The notes beneath the pieces were generated by a model. The model was given only the letters and a program-made list of their open reading frames with translations, had not been told where the DNA came from and did no database searches. From NCBI GenBank assembly GCA_018710785.1, contig DVJD01000094.1, positions 1-34,829 of the forward strand: DNA of 34,829 nt, given 5' to 3'. Below are positions 7,242-15,290 of this stretch, piece after piece. The position numbers and the translations under genes are program-made. Each line of letters begins with the position of its first letter. Within the stretch, counting starts at the first letter, position 1. This stretch comes from Candidatus Fimimorpha excrementavium (GTDB lineage Bacteria; Bacillota; Clostridia; Lachnospirales; Lachnospiraceae).

Positions 7242-8636
7242 TCAGATATTGTGAATCCATTTTCCGCTGATAAAACGGCGAAGGAAAAAGCTGCTTCTGC
7301 AGACCCAGTCGATGACCATAGCGATCCACACGCCTGCCAGGCCAAGCTGGAAAAACTGTCCCAGCAGATAGGAAAATCCGATGCGGAAGGTCCACATGGA
7401 GGCGATGGATACAATCATGATAAAACGGACATCGCCGCCTGCCCGCAGAGCGTTGGGAAGGGCAAAGGCAATGGGCCAGAGAAAGGCTCCGCAGATACCG
7501 TGGAGCAGTACCACAAAGCGCGCCATGGAAAAGGCATCCGGCTCCAGATTATAGAGGGTCAGGATGGGGTTGCACAAAAATACCAGCGCCAGATTCAGAA
7601 TGCCCATACTGATATAGATGATGTACATTAATTTTTTGGTATAGTACTTGGCCTGCTCCGTTTCATTGGCACCCAGCGTCTGGCCGACGACGGTGATCAT
7701 GGCCAGGCCAATGGCGCTTCCCGGTATGACTTCAAAGGAAGCCAGAGTATTTCCGACTGCATTGGCGGCGATGGAGGCTGTGCCAAAGGTGGAAACCAGA
7801 CTTGCCACCAGCAATTTTCCGATCTGAAAGAGACTGCCGTCCAGTCCAGTGGGAATGCCGATGCTTAAAATTTCTTTGATTAGTTTCCAGTCAAAACCCA
7901 GACGAAAATGAGCATCAATATGGATGGGCCGTTTTTGGTTATGCACTACAGCCACCATAATCACGGCAGCCACGATACGGGAAACCAGTGTAGGGTATGC
8001 CACACCGGCCACACCCATGTGAAATCCCAGTACGAGGGTGGCATTGCCGACCACATTGATGGCATTCATGAGAAGAGAGGTTTTCATGGAAACCTTGGAA
8101 TCTCCCATGGAGCGGCAGAGAGCGGCACAGCCATTGTAAATGGCCAGAAACGGATAGGAGCAGGCGGTGATATAAAAATAAGTTTCCGCTGCTTCCATCA
8201 CGCTGGCATCCACTTTTCCGTATATGGTGGCCAAAATCCATCCATTGCCGATGAGGGAGACTGCCATGATGAGAATTCCCATGGCGCCGATGGACAAAAG
8301 AAGCTGGTTAGCGGCACGGCAGGCGTCCTCATGGCGTCCCTTTCCCACATAACGGGAAGAGATGACGGCGCCTCCTGTGGCCAGGGCGGAAAAGACCTGG
8401 ATCAGCAGATTGGATATGGTATCCACTAAAGAAACGCCGCTGGTGGCATGCTGACCCACCTGGGATACCATGATAATATCGGCCATGCCCACGGTGACAG
8501 CCAGGATCTGTTCAATCACCAGGGGAACGATCAGGCGCTTCAAAGCCTCCGAATCAAACAGGGGATTGGAAAAAGGCATGGCTTTGTGAGCGCTGTGTCC
8601 GGATGACGGGAAATGTAGTGATTGCTTTTTCATCAT
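7242..8636 (-). CDS. MATE family efflux protein
   Basis: This is a multidrug and toxic compound extrusion transporter of 464 residues with about twelve membrane segments. Such proteins export drugs or metabolites, usually cationic ones, using Na+ or H+ gradients. The family pattern is seen in the repeated halves: LVIPLVIEQILAVTVGMADIIMVSQVG near residue 37 on, and GIPTGLDGSLFQIGK at the start of the second half. I chose the ATG ending at 8636 because AGGAG (complement of 8643-8647) lies six to seven bases upstream. A TTG one codon earlier is less likely. The gene runs convergent with the hisC-like gene and shares its terminator. A promoter lies about 170 bases upstream, with a 12-base palindrome in the leader. 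The substrate is unknown. Confidence 0.92.
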   Translation of the reverse strand: MMKKQSLHFPSSGHSAHKAMPFSNPLFDSEALKRLIVPLVIEQILAVTVGMADIIMVSQVGQHATSGVSLVDTISNLLIQVFSALATGGAVISSRYVGKGRHEDACRAANQLLLSIGAMGILIMAVSLIGNGWILATIYGKVDASVMEAAETYFYITACSYPFLAIYNGCAALCRSMGDSKVSMKTSLLMNAINVVGNATLVLGFHMGVAGVAYPTLVSRIVAAVIMVAVVHNQKRPIHIDAHFRLGFDWKLIKEILSIGIPTGLDGSLFQIGKLLVASLVSTFGTASIAANAVGNTLASFEVIPGSAIGLAMITVVGQTLGANETEQAKYYTKKLMYIIYISMGILNLALVFLCNPILTLYNLEPDAFSMARFVVLLHGICGAFLWPIAFALPNALRAGGDVRFIMIVSIASMWTFRIGFSYLLGQFFQLGLAGVWIAMVIDWVCRSSFFLRRFISGKWIHNI

Positions 8637-8749
8637 CAAATGCTCCTATCAAAACAAATCAAAAAAGTGCCGAGCGGTAAAAGAAAAAGACGTATGATCA
8701 GACGGACTGCTGTGAAGAGATCGCTTGTCGGGATTTTAAGGAGGTTGCA

Positions 8750-8761
8750 GTCAGATCTGAC
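8750..8761. promoter_or_regulatory. 12-base perfect palindrome in the MATE gene leader
   Basis: GTCAGATCTGAC is fully self-complementary. It lies about 40 bases downstream of the predicted minus-strand start site and is a possible operator for a dimeric repressor. No regulator gene is adjacent. Confidence 0.35.
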
Positions 8762-8805
8762 AGGGACGTCTTTTTCGGTGGAATATCAGAGTTCCCACTG
8801 TCTTC

Positions 8806-8833
8806 ATTTTAACAAAATCATGGAGCCATACAA
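8806..8833 (-). promoter_or_regulatory. Putative promoter of the MATE gene
   Basis: On the minus strand, -35 TTGTAT (8833-8828), a 16-base spacer and -10 TAAAAT (8811-8806). This gives a leader of about 165 bases. The 370-base divergent gap 8637-9005 holds this promoter, the palindrome at 8750-8761 and the plus-strand promoter at 8940-8948. An open frame crossing it (8622-8978) has no convincing protein features. Confidence 0.45.
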
Positions 8834-8939
8834 TGGACTATCTTTGCATCCCGATGGCGGTTCTTGGGGATGTAAGAAAAGTTTCATTTTATTCCCAGTT
8901 TCTTGTAAGATTTGCGACAGGATTTTGGAACAAAAGCTT

Positions 8940-8948
8940 TGGTATACT
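8940..8948 (+). promoter_or_regulatory. Extended -10 promoter of the ABC cassette
   Basis: TGG followed by TATACT (8943-8948). The -35 region at the right spacing is poor, so it would depend on the extended -10. The start would be near 8955, 50 bases before the first gene. Confidence 0.55.
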
Positions 8949-9005
8949 GAAAAACGAAAAAGGAAAGATCCTCAATAAAGGGGAATATGGAAAAGGAGGA
9001 ACGGA

Positions 9006-9617
9006 ATGAAGCGTTTTTGGAAGCGTGCAAACAGGGGGCTGGTTTTGGCGGCGGTTATCCTGGCAGGGCTGGTGATTTTTATACAGATCGACCAGTACCA
9101 ATTTAAAAGTTCAAAACCGGAAATTGAACAGATGACAAGAGAATATCTGGAAAAAGTGAAGGAAAATAATCAGCTGGAACCGAAAGCCCGTATGGAACAG
9201 ACGCGGCTGCTTCTGACAGAATACTGGAAAGACAGCGGCAATGTGATGAACGGCGTATCCAAGAGAAATATGGAAAGCTATCTGGACTATGTCCAAAATG
9301 GAGAGTTTGAGCAGCTGGATGATTACGCGGACCGCATCAATGATATTGAAATCAGCAAAAGCGGCCCCCGCGCGGCCAGTGTGAGCGTATCGTATGAGGT
9401 GACACTGGAAGGCAGCAGCCAGGTGTACTCGTATTCCATCTATGGTCTGGAGGCAGGCTGGTATGAGGCCGGGGAGGCAGGAGATGGAACGGCCAGCGAA
9501 AGCAGGCGGTATGACCTTGCGCTGCAGATGACGCAGGAAAGCGATGGATGGAAGATTACCAGTATTTCCAGTTCCTATGAATTGGCAGGGACGGCAGCGC
9601 CGGATCAAGAATCATGA
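9006..9617 (+). CDS. Membrane-anchored extracytoplasmic protein of unknown function
   Basis: I do not recognise a named family. The 203-residue protein has a basic N-terminus (MKRFWKRANRG), one membrane segment at about 12-28 (VLAAVILAGLVIFIQI), and a soluble part expected outside the membrane. The soluble part begins with a charged helix at about 35-75 and ends in alternating beta-like stretches (VSVSYEVTLE, DLALQMTQESDGWKITSISSSYEL). That profile resembles NTF2-like or DUF4878-like lipid-anchored domains, but this is only a guess. No lipobox cysteine is present. The start ATG at 9006 follows AAAAGGAGG. It lies ten bases before the ABC ATPase gene and shares its promoter, so it probably works with that transporter. 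Confidence 0.8.
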   Translation: MKRFWKRANRGLVLAAVILAGLVIFIQIDQYQFKSSKPEIEQMTREYLEKVKENNQLEPKARMEQTRLLLTEYWKDSGNVMNGVSKRNMESYLDYVQNGEFEQLDDYADRINDIEISKSGPRAASVSVSYEVTLEGSSQVYSYSIYGLEAGWYEAGEAGDGTASESRRYDLALQMTQESDGWKITSISSSYELAGTAAPDQES

Positions 9618-9627
9618 GGAGGGCAAG

Positions 9628-10593
9628 ATGGAAAAGGAAAGAAATTACGATAAAACTGTGGCCATTAAAATCGAGCATGTCAGTAAGTGGTTTGGAAAAA
9701 GAAAAGTGGTGGATGATCTATGTCTGGAAACGTATGCGGGCGAGGTCTTCGGATTCCTCGGGCCGAACGGGGCGGGTAAAACAACCACGATCAAAATGGC
9801 AGTGGGCCTGATTCGGATCGATGAGGGACATATCACCATCTGCGGCGCCGATGTGGAGAAGAAATTTGAAAAAGCCATGGCAAATGTGGGAGGGATCGTG
9901 GAGAATCCCGAGATGTATAAATACATGACAGGAATGCAGAACCTGAGACAGTATGCCAGAATGCGAAAGGGCGTGACAGAAGAGCGCATCCGGGAAGTGG
10001 TGGAACTGGTGGGACTCACCAACCGGATTCATGAAAAAATATCCCGCTATTCGCTGGGGATGCGCCAGCGTCTCGGTGTGGCCCAGGCGCTTCTGCATCA
10101 CCCAAAGGTATTGATCCTGGATGAGCCGACCAATGGACTGGATCCGGCCGGTATCCGCGGACTTCGCGATATTCTGCGCAGTATCGCCCACAAAGAACAG
10201 ATCTGCGTCATGGTTTCCAGCCATTTGATGAGTGAGATGCAGCTGATGTGCGACCGCGTCGGCATCATTGTAAACGGAAAACTGGTCCAGGTGACATCGG
10301 TGGAAGCATTGGTCCAGGATACGAGTGTGACCGGCGGCCGGTACCGCTATCATGTCAGCGACTCCGAGAAGGCAGGTCAGATCATCTCCGGATTCCAGGC
10401 GGCATCGGTGATTGAGACTGATCCCGGTCATCTGGAGATTTTACTGGAGGCCGGAAACGAATCCATACTGCCGGAAATCAACCGAAAATTGATTCTGAAT
10501 GGTATCGAACTGTATACCGTGGCTCCGGTGGAAGGGCAGAAACTGGAGGATGCCTTTATAGAACTGACAAAGGGGGACGGCCAAATTGCTTAA
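9628..10593 (+). CDS. ABC transporter ATP-binding protein (ABC-2/BcrA type)
   Basis: This is the ATPase subunit of an ABC exporter, 321 residues from the chosen ATG at 9628, which follows GAGGAGGG. Walker A GPNGAGKTT is at 45-53, the signature YSLGMRQR at 141-148, Walker B VLILDE at 161-166 followed by PTNGLDP, and the switch His is H199 in SSH. A C-terminal extension of about 100 residues is usual for BcrA/YhaQ-type ATPases linked to antibiotic or peptide export. The open frame continues upstream to 9544 inside the previous gene without a ribosome binding site. The stop overlaps the permease start by eight bases, so the two are translationally coupled. Confidence 0.95.
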   Translation: MEKERNYDKTVAIKIEHVSKWFGKRKVVDDLCLETYAGEVFGFLGPNGAGKTTTIKMAVGLIRIDEGHITICGADVEKKFEKAMANVGGIVENPEMYKYMTGMQNLRQYARMRKGVTEERIREVVELVGLTNRIHEKISRYSLGMRQRLGVAQALLHHPKVLILDEPTNGLDPAGIRGLRDILRSIAHKEQICVMVSSHLMSEMQLMCDRVGIIVNGKLVQVTSVEALVQDTSVTGGRYRYHVSDSEKAGQIISGFQAASVIETDPGHLEILLEAGNESILPEINRKLILNGIELYTVAPVEGQKLEDAFIELTKGDGQIA

Positions 10594-11962
10594 ACTGATC
10601 AAAAACGAATGGATTAAAATATTTTCAAAGGTCAGCACATATATCATGCTGGTACTGGTGGCGCTGTTTGTCATCGGATTTGCCGGGCTGATGTTCATCA
10701 ACAGCCGGTATGAATATGATTCCAGGATCGCTGTGGATGAAACCTCCGAACTGGAATATTTGACCATCAGCAAACCTTCTGGATACGAGGTGGACGTCTC
10801 CATGTATGAATTCATGCGGGACAGCCAAAAGGAATGGTATTACGGCCAGTGGCAGACCGATGCAATACAGGATGTGTTCCAGGAGTTTCAGGCACCTCTT
10901 TTGTATCAGGAAGATCAGATGACAGAGGAGGAAAAAAACGAGTGGAACAACCGGCTGGAAACGGCAAAAGCGCTGATTTTGGCCGATGACTGGGACGGGT
11001 ATGTGGAAGAATGGCTGGATTACTTAAGCGATACGGTGAACGATCCAAAGATGCTGGAGGCCAAATCCTATTACTGGAATTATATGAAGGAGCACCAGAT
11101 CGACCCGGAAAGCGGCGACTGGAGGGAGGATTGCGCGAGAAGCATCGGTTCCATGAAAGAACAGCTGGCAGAGATGGAGGCACAGATCGCTGCCGGGGCC
11201 AATATCAGCGAGGAGAGGATGAGTGAAATCACCGATCCGCTGGCCCTGGAGGAATACCGACTGGAAAATGGCTTGGAAAACTATATGGATGAAAATGGCC
11301 ACACCAGCGATCTGTTTTTCAATACCTGGACACAGGGAGCCATGATTGTGGTGCTGGCCAGCGTGGTGATGATCGTGCTGGCAGGCGGCTGCGTAGCCAA
11401 CGAATTTTCCAACGGCACCATCAAGTTTCTGCTGATCAATCCGGTGAAGCGAAGCAAGATCATCATCAGCAAATATCTGACGCTGATCCTGGTCTCCGTC
11501 GTCCTGATATTTGGAATCTTCGCGGTGAGCGGGGTGACGGATCTGATCCTGTTTGGAGCAGAAGGGTGGAATACACCGATGCTGTCCGTTCATGACGGCG
11601 TGGTCTCTCAGGGAAACGCGGTTTTCTATGTGCTGAAATCCTATTTTTATCAGGGAATCAATTTGCTGGTCATGATGACCATGGCCTTTATGATCTCCTC
11701 CCTGCTTCGCAGCTCCGCCGTCTCCATCGGAATCGGTGTGGCGGCTCTGATGGGCGGAAGCATGCTGATCCAGATTTTGGCAATGCTGGGCTGCGACTGG
11801 GGCAGATACATCCTCTTTGCCAATACGGATCTGAACAGCATCGCCCAGGGAAATGGAATCTTTCCAAACCAGGATCTGACGTCGTCCATCGTGATTCTGG
11901 CGGTTTATATGGCGGTATTTTTGCTGACGGCGTATGATGGGTTTACGAGGAGAGAGGTGTGA
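10586..11962 (+). CDS. ABC-2 type permease with large extracytoplasmic domain
   Basis: This is the 458-residue membrane subunit paired with the ATPase. The start is a TTG at 10586 (MLKLIKNEWIKIF, a common start for this family) preceded by a GGGGG site and overlapping the ATPase gene. One membrane helix (about 17-38) is followed by some 205 hydrophilic, acidic residues that should face outward. About five helices follow, from the stretch AMIVVLASVVMIVLAGG near 251 to the C-terminal VILAVYMAVFLLTAY. The motif ANEFSNGTIKFLLINPVKRSK after the second helix is typical of ABC-2 permeases. The cargo is unknown. Bacteriocin self-protection, peptide export or envelope-stress response are all possible. 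Confidence 0.92.
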   Translation: MLKLIKNEWIKIFSKVSTYIMLVLVALFVIGFAGLMFINSRYEYDSRIAVDETSELEYLTISKPSGYEVDVSMYEFMRDSQKEWYYGQWQTDAIQDVFQEFQAPLLYQEDQMTEEEKNEWNNRLETAKALILADDWDGYVEEWLDYLSDTVNDPKMLEAKSYYWNYMKEHQIDPESGDWREDCARSIGSMKEQLAEMEAQIAAGANISEERMSEITDPLALEEYRLENGLENYMDENGHTSDLFFNTWTQGAMIVVLASVVMIVLAGGCVANEFSNGTIKFLLINPVKRSKIIISKYLTLILVSVVLIFGIFAVSGVTDLILFGAEGWNTPMLSVHDGVVSQGNAVFYVLKSYFYQGINLLVMMTMAFMISSLLRSSAVSIGIGVAALMGGSMLIQILAMLGCDWGRYILFANTDLNSIAQGNGIFPNQDLTSSIVILAVYMAVFLLTAYDGFTRREV

Positions 11963-11990
11963 GACTGCCGCGGATTTCTTGCAGAAGGAA

Positions 11991-12019
11991 TTGACAGGAC
12001 AAACGGCATCTGCTATACT
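11991..12019 (+). promoter_or_regulatory. Near-consensus promoter of the DEAD-box helicase
   Basis: -35 TTGACA (perfect, 11991-11996), a 17-base spacer and -10 TATACT (12014-12019) with TGC in front (extended -10). This is one of the strongest promoters in the window. It yields a leader of about 175 bases. Confidence 0.88.
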
Positions 12020-12092
12020 TGTAAAGCTGTCAAAAAGGATGAAATCGAAATGACAATCTGTGCAGATGATTTGGAAATGCACAGGGAAAACG

Positions 12093-12107
12093 GCAGCCAT
12101 GGGCTGC
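12093..12107 (+). other. Leader hairpin 1 of the helicase mRNA
   Basis: GCAGCC (12093-12098) pairs with GGCTGC (12102-12107) around a three-base ATG loop. It is a compact, GC-rich stem in the 5' leader. Confidence 0.6.
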
Positions 12108-12123
12108 AGATACAAGGGAAACT

Positions 12124-12172
12124 GGAAGAAAAAGGGTGTCCGACTGCGGTTGGATGCTCTTTTTCGGTTTCC
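12124..12172 (+). other. Leader hairpin 2 of the helicase mRNA (attenuator-like)
   Basis: A 17-pair stem forms between 12128-12144 and 12149-12165 around a TGCG loop. All 17 positions pair in the plus-strand RNA if four G-U pairs are allowed. GGAA (12124-12127) and TTCC (12169-12172) can extend it across a three-base bulge. The descending arm ends in CTTTTTC, so it resembles an intrinsic terminator, but the U-run is inside the stem. It ends 29 bases before the helicase start. Confidence 0.65.
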
Positions 12173-12200
12173 AAGAGTGAATGGAAAGATAGGAGTTTGA

Positions 12201-13829
12201 ATGGAAGAACTGAGATTTGATGAGTTGGGTCTGCAGGACGCATTGATGCGTGCAGTGGCAGATATGGGATTTGAAGCGGCATCTCCGATTCAGGCGCAGG
12301 CGATTCCTGTGGAATTGGAAGGACGGGATGTGATCGGGCAGGCACAGACGGGGACGGGAAAGACGGCGGCGTTTGGCCTTCCGCTTTTGGAGAAAATTGA
12401 TCCGAAGAATAAAAAGATGCAGGCTCTGATTTTATGCCCCACAAGGGAGCTGGCGATCCAGGTGGCCGATGAGATACGGAAGCTGGCAAAATACATGCAC
12501 GGCATTAAAATTCTGCCCATCTATGGCGGACAGGATATCGTAAAACAGATCCGAAGCTTAAAGGGCGGCGTCCAGATCATCATCGGAACACCGGGCCGTG
12601 TGATGGATCATATGCGAAGAAAGACCATTAAGCTGGATCATGTGCATACGGTGATTTTGGATGAGGCCGATGAGATGCTGAATATGGGATTTGTGGAAGA
12701 TATTGAGACCATTTTGGCATCGGTGTCCGAGGAGCGGCAGACCGTATTGTTTTCGGCCACCATGCCGGAAGCCATCATGAATATTGCAAAGAATTTTCAG
12801 AAAGATCCGGTGCTGGTGCGGGTGCTGAAAAAGGAACTGACGGTACCGAAGATCGGGCAGTATTATTATATGGTTCGTCAGAAAAATAAGGCGGAGGTGC
12901 TGTCTCGTCTGCTGGACATGTACAATCCCAAATTGTCCCTGGTATTCTGCAATACGAAAAAGATGGTGGATGAGCTGGTCAATGAGCTGCAGGGACGCGG
13001 CTATTTTGCCGAAGGCCTGCACGGCGATCTGAAGCAGTCCCAGCGAGACCGGGTGATGGCGGGATTCCGCAATGGAAAGACGGAAATCCTGGTGGCTACG
13101 GATGTGGCGGCCAGAGGAATCGATGTGGATGATGTGGAAGCAGTCTTCAATTACGATATTCCCCAGGACGAGGAATATTATGTCCACCGGATCGGGCGTA
13201 CTGGCCGTGCCGGACGGGAAGGCATGGCCTTCAGCCTGGTGGTCGGAAGAGAAATTTACAAGCTGAAGGATATTCAGCGCTATTGTAAGACGAAGATCCA
13301 CGAACGCCAGATTCCGTCGGTCAATGATGTGACAAAAATTAAGATTGACAATATTCTCACCCGGATGGGCAAGATCATAGAGGAAGAAGATCTGGGGAGT
13401 CTGGTACAGGCCATTGAAGAAAAGATTAATGAGGAGGAATATTCCTCTTTGGAGCTGGCTGCTGCATTTTTGAAGGATATCCTGGGAGAAGAATCAGAAG
13501 AGATTGAAGAAATCTATGCGCCCGAACAGTGGGAGGAAGGCCGAGGCCGCGGCCGCAGAAGCGGACGGGGAGCGGAATCCGGTATGACCCGCCTGTTTAT
13601 CAACATCGGAAAGAAGCAGGGCATACGTCCGGGGGATATCGTCGGCGCCATCGCCGGAGAATCCGGAATCCCGGGAAAAATGATCGGAAGCATTGATATG
13701 TATGACCGCTACACCTTTGTGGATGTGCCCAGAGGTCAGGTGGGGGCGATTATCAAAGCCATGAAAAAGAGTAAAATCAAAGGAAAATCGGTCAATGTGG
13801 AACGGGCCAATGGGACGGCGAATGGCTGA
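12201..13829 (+). CDS. DEAD/DEAH-box ATP-dependent RNA helicase with DbpA-type RNA-binding domain
   Basis: This is an ATP-dependent RNA helicase, 542 residues, of the CshA/DeaD/DbpA group that helps ribosome assembly and mRNA turnover, often in the cold. Motif I AQTGTGKT is at 48-55, PTRELA at about 80-85, DEAD at 154-157, SAT at 185-187, motif V ATDVAARGID from 299, and motif VI HRIGRTGR at 329-336. After an acidic helical linker come an RG-rich stretch (GRGRGRRSGRG, about 447-457) and a C-terminal DbpA-type RNA-binding domain at about 462-535. The start ATG at 12201 follows TAGGAG. A strong promoter and a structured leader suggest regulated expression. A long hairpin follows the stop. Confidence 0.96.
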   Translation: MEELRFDELGLQDALMRAVADMGFEAASPIQAQAIPVELEGRDVIGQAQTGTGKTAAFGLPLLEKIDPKNKKMQALILCPTRELAIQVADEIRKLAKYMHGIKILPIYGGQDIVKQIRSLKGGVQIIIGTPGRVMDHMRRKTIKLDHVHTVILDEADEMLNMGFVEDIETILASVSEERQTVLFSATMPEAIMNIAKNFQKDPVLVRVLKKELTVPKIGQYYYMVRQKNKAEVLSRLLDMYNPKLSLVFCNTKKMVDELVNELQGRGYFAEGLHGDLKQSQRDRVMAGFRNGKTEILVATDVAARGIDVDDVEAVFNYDIPQDEEYYVHRIGRTGRAGREGMAFSLVVGREIYKLKDIQRYCKTKIHERQIPSVNDVTKIKIDNILTRMGKIIEEEDLGSLVQAIEEKINEEEYSSLELAAAFLKDILGEESEEIEEIYAPEQWEEGRGRGRRSGRGAESGMTRLFINIGKKQGIRPGDIVGAIAGESGIPGKMIGSIDMYDRYTFVDVPRGQVGAIIKAMKKSKIKGKSVNVERANGTANG

Positions 13830-13882
13830 GGGGATTGTCTGGGATCAATGGAAAAGATCAAAAAGTGAATGAGGAAAATAAT

Positions 13883-13961
13883 GAAAGGGGATGCTGTAAA
13901 GTTCACACTGCACAGAAAATTATATTTTTGTGTCTATGTGAATTTTGCAATATCCCCTTTT
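13883..13961 (+). terminator. Long hairpin terminator after the helicase
   Basis: The 25-base arms 13883-13907 and 13937-13961 pair with a single C-A mismatch and four G-U pairs. A weaker AT-rich stem can form inside the 29-base loop. The descending arm ends in CCCCTTTTG. The G-U pairs work only in plus-strand RNA, so the structure serves the helicase rather than the convergent gene. The rest of 13830-14025 looks empty. Confidence 0.7.
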
Positions 13962-14025
13962 GTATCTTGAACGGTCAGTCAAAAAAACGGCAGTCGGCTT
14001 GCATAAAAAGGGAATAGTATCCCGT

Positions 14026-15057
14026 TTACAGCAACGAGGCCAAGGCTGCTTCTCTGGCGGCGATTACTTTGTCACACCAGATGTCAAATTCCGGATCTTC
14101 CACCTGACATTCCGGATGGGAGAGAATGTACTGTACGGTTTCGCGGATTCCCTGATCGGCGCGTTTGACCGCGGTGAAGCCAGGAACCAGCTGCTTTAAT
14201 TTGGAATTGTCAAAGACGACCGAGTTGGCCTTGTCTCCCAAAAGGGCACCTTCCATATCATACTGTTTGCCGCAGGCGGCCAGGAACTCGGAGGATATGT
14301 GGACGCTCTTGAAATCCGGGCATCCCAGGGCGTCGGCGAGGATGGCATAGATCTGGTTCCAGGTCACAGTCTCATCGGAGGTAATATGCACGGTCTCTCC
14401 GATGGCATGGATATTGCCCAAAAGGCCGATGAATCCTCTGGCAAAGTCAGAGTTGTGGGTGATGGTCCAAAGGGAGGTGCCGTCTCCGTGGATGATCACC
14501 GGTTTATGGGAAAGAATTCTTTTTATGATGGAAAAGCTTCCCTTGGATCCATGGATTCCGGTGGGGATGCTGCGCTCATCGTAGGTACTGCTGGGGCGGA
14601 CGATGGTGATGGGAAATTGTTCGGTGCGGTACAGATGCATCAGATAATCTTCCCCTTCGATCTTTTTTCTGGAATATTCCCAGTAGGGATTGGCCAGAGG
14701 CGTGCTTTCCGTAATGCGGTAATTAGCCAGGGGTTTCTGGTAAGCGGAGGCAGAACTGATAAATAAAAACTGGCGGGTTTTTCCATGGAACAGCCGATAA
14801 TCCCGCTCCAGATCCGAACGGTCAAAAGCGATGAAATCCGCCACTGCATCAAACTGCAGGCCATCCAGCAGCCGGTTCATCTCTTCCTCCCGATGTACAT
14901 CACCGGTCAGGTAGACGGGGGATGTATCCGCGATGTGATCCAGTTCGTGATTTCTTGAACCGCGGTTAATTAAATAAAGTTCATGCCCTTCTTTCAAAAG
15001 CTGCCTGGAAATGGCCATACTGATCTTTCCGGTGCCTCCGATCAATAAAACTTTCAT
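14026..15057 (-). CDS. NAD-dependent epimerase/oxidoreductase, atypical extended SDR
   Basis: This is a 343-residue Rossmann-fold protein of the extended short-chain dehydrogenase group. It has GGTGKIS at 7-13, a basic NRGSRN after the second beta strand (suggesting NADP, about 31-36), SSASAY at 101-106, and a YxxxK pair Y128/K132 in WEYSRKKIEGED. A WNQIYAILADALG segment in the C-terminal half is typical of sugar-nucleotide epimerase and CSP41-like relatives. I chose the ATG ending at 15057 because AAAGGAG lies ten bases upstream. The frame runs further but without support. The gene is divergent from the GH95 fucosidase gene. The substrate is unknown, possibly a sugar or a sugar derivative. 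Confidence 0.85.
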   Translation of the reverse strand: MKVLLIGGTGKISMAISRQLLKEGHELYLINRGSRNHELDHIADTSPVYLTGDVHREEEMNRLLDGLQFDAVADFIAFDRSDLERDYRLFHGKTRQFLFISSASAYQKPLANYRITESTPLANPYWEYSRKKIEGEDYLMHLYRTEQFPITIVRPSSTYDERSIPTGIHGSKGSFSIIKRILSHKPVIIHGDGTSLWTITHNSDFARGFIGLLGNIHAIGETVHITSDETVTWNQIYAILADALGCPDFKSVHISSEFLAACGKQYDMEGALLGDKANSVVFDNSKLKQLVPGFTAVKRADQGIRETVQYILSHPECQVEDPEFDIWCDKVIAAREAALASLL

Positions 15058-15140
15058 GGTAAGCATTCTCCTTTCTGCATTTGTCATTCCATCGGCCGGA
15101 ATCCTGGACAGAAGTCCGGCGCAGTGTTCCATTTACTGCA

Positions 15141-15149
15141 ATTGTACCA
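15141..15149 (-). promoter_or_regulatory. Extended -10 promoter of the SDR gene
   Basis: On the minus strand, TGG then TACAAT (15146-15141). The -35 is poor. The leader would be about 75 bases. Confidence 0.45.
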
Positions 15150-15195
15150 TGAATTTCAGCGATGGGGAGAAGAAATGAGAAAAAAATGAATGAAA

Positions 15196-15213
15196 AATCC
15201 ATGATAATCCATG
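15196..15213 (+). repeat. Tandem AATCCATG direct repeat, 10-base period
   Basis: AATCCATG occurs at 15196-15203 and again at 15206-15213, exactly one helical turn apart. The second copy overlaps the palindrome TCCATGGA (15208-15215). The pair sits between the divergent SDR and fucosidase genes, just upstream of a weak TAGAAT -10 (15235-15240). It may be a binding site for an AraC- or GntR-like regulator. Confidence 0.45.
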
Positions 15214-15290
15214 GAAGGGGAGCGAAAGGTAAGATAGAATGAAAAAAATGAAGACAAAAATAAAAGAAAGGATGAAAGGTAAGAATTCTT

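Noticed and set aside
8622-8978. 118-codon plus-strand frame in the MATE-ABC gap
   Set aside because: It starts inside the MATE gene, lacks a ribosome binding site, and its composition does not look like a protein. It also overlaps promoter elements.
11024-12115. 363-codon minus-strand frame opposite the ABC permease and helicase leader
   Set aside because: It is low-complexity, His/Gln-rich antisense translation with no family features, and it crosses the helicase promoter.
13883-13961. Miniature inverted-repeat transposable element
   Set aside because: No target-site duplication is seen, and the arms differ only by G-U compatible changes, which fits an RNA hairpin better than a DNA transposon.
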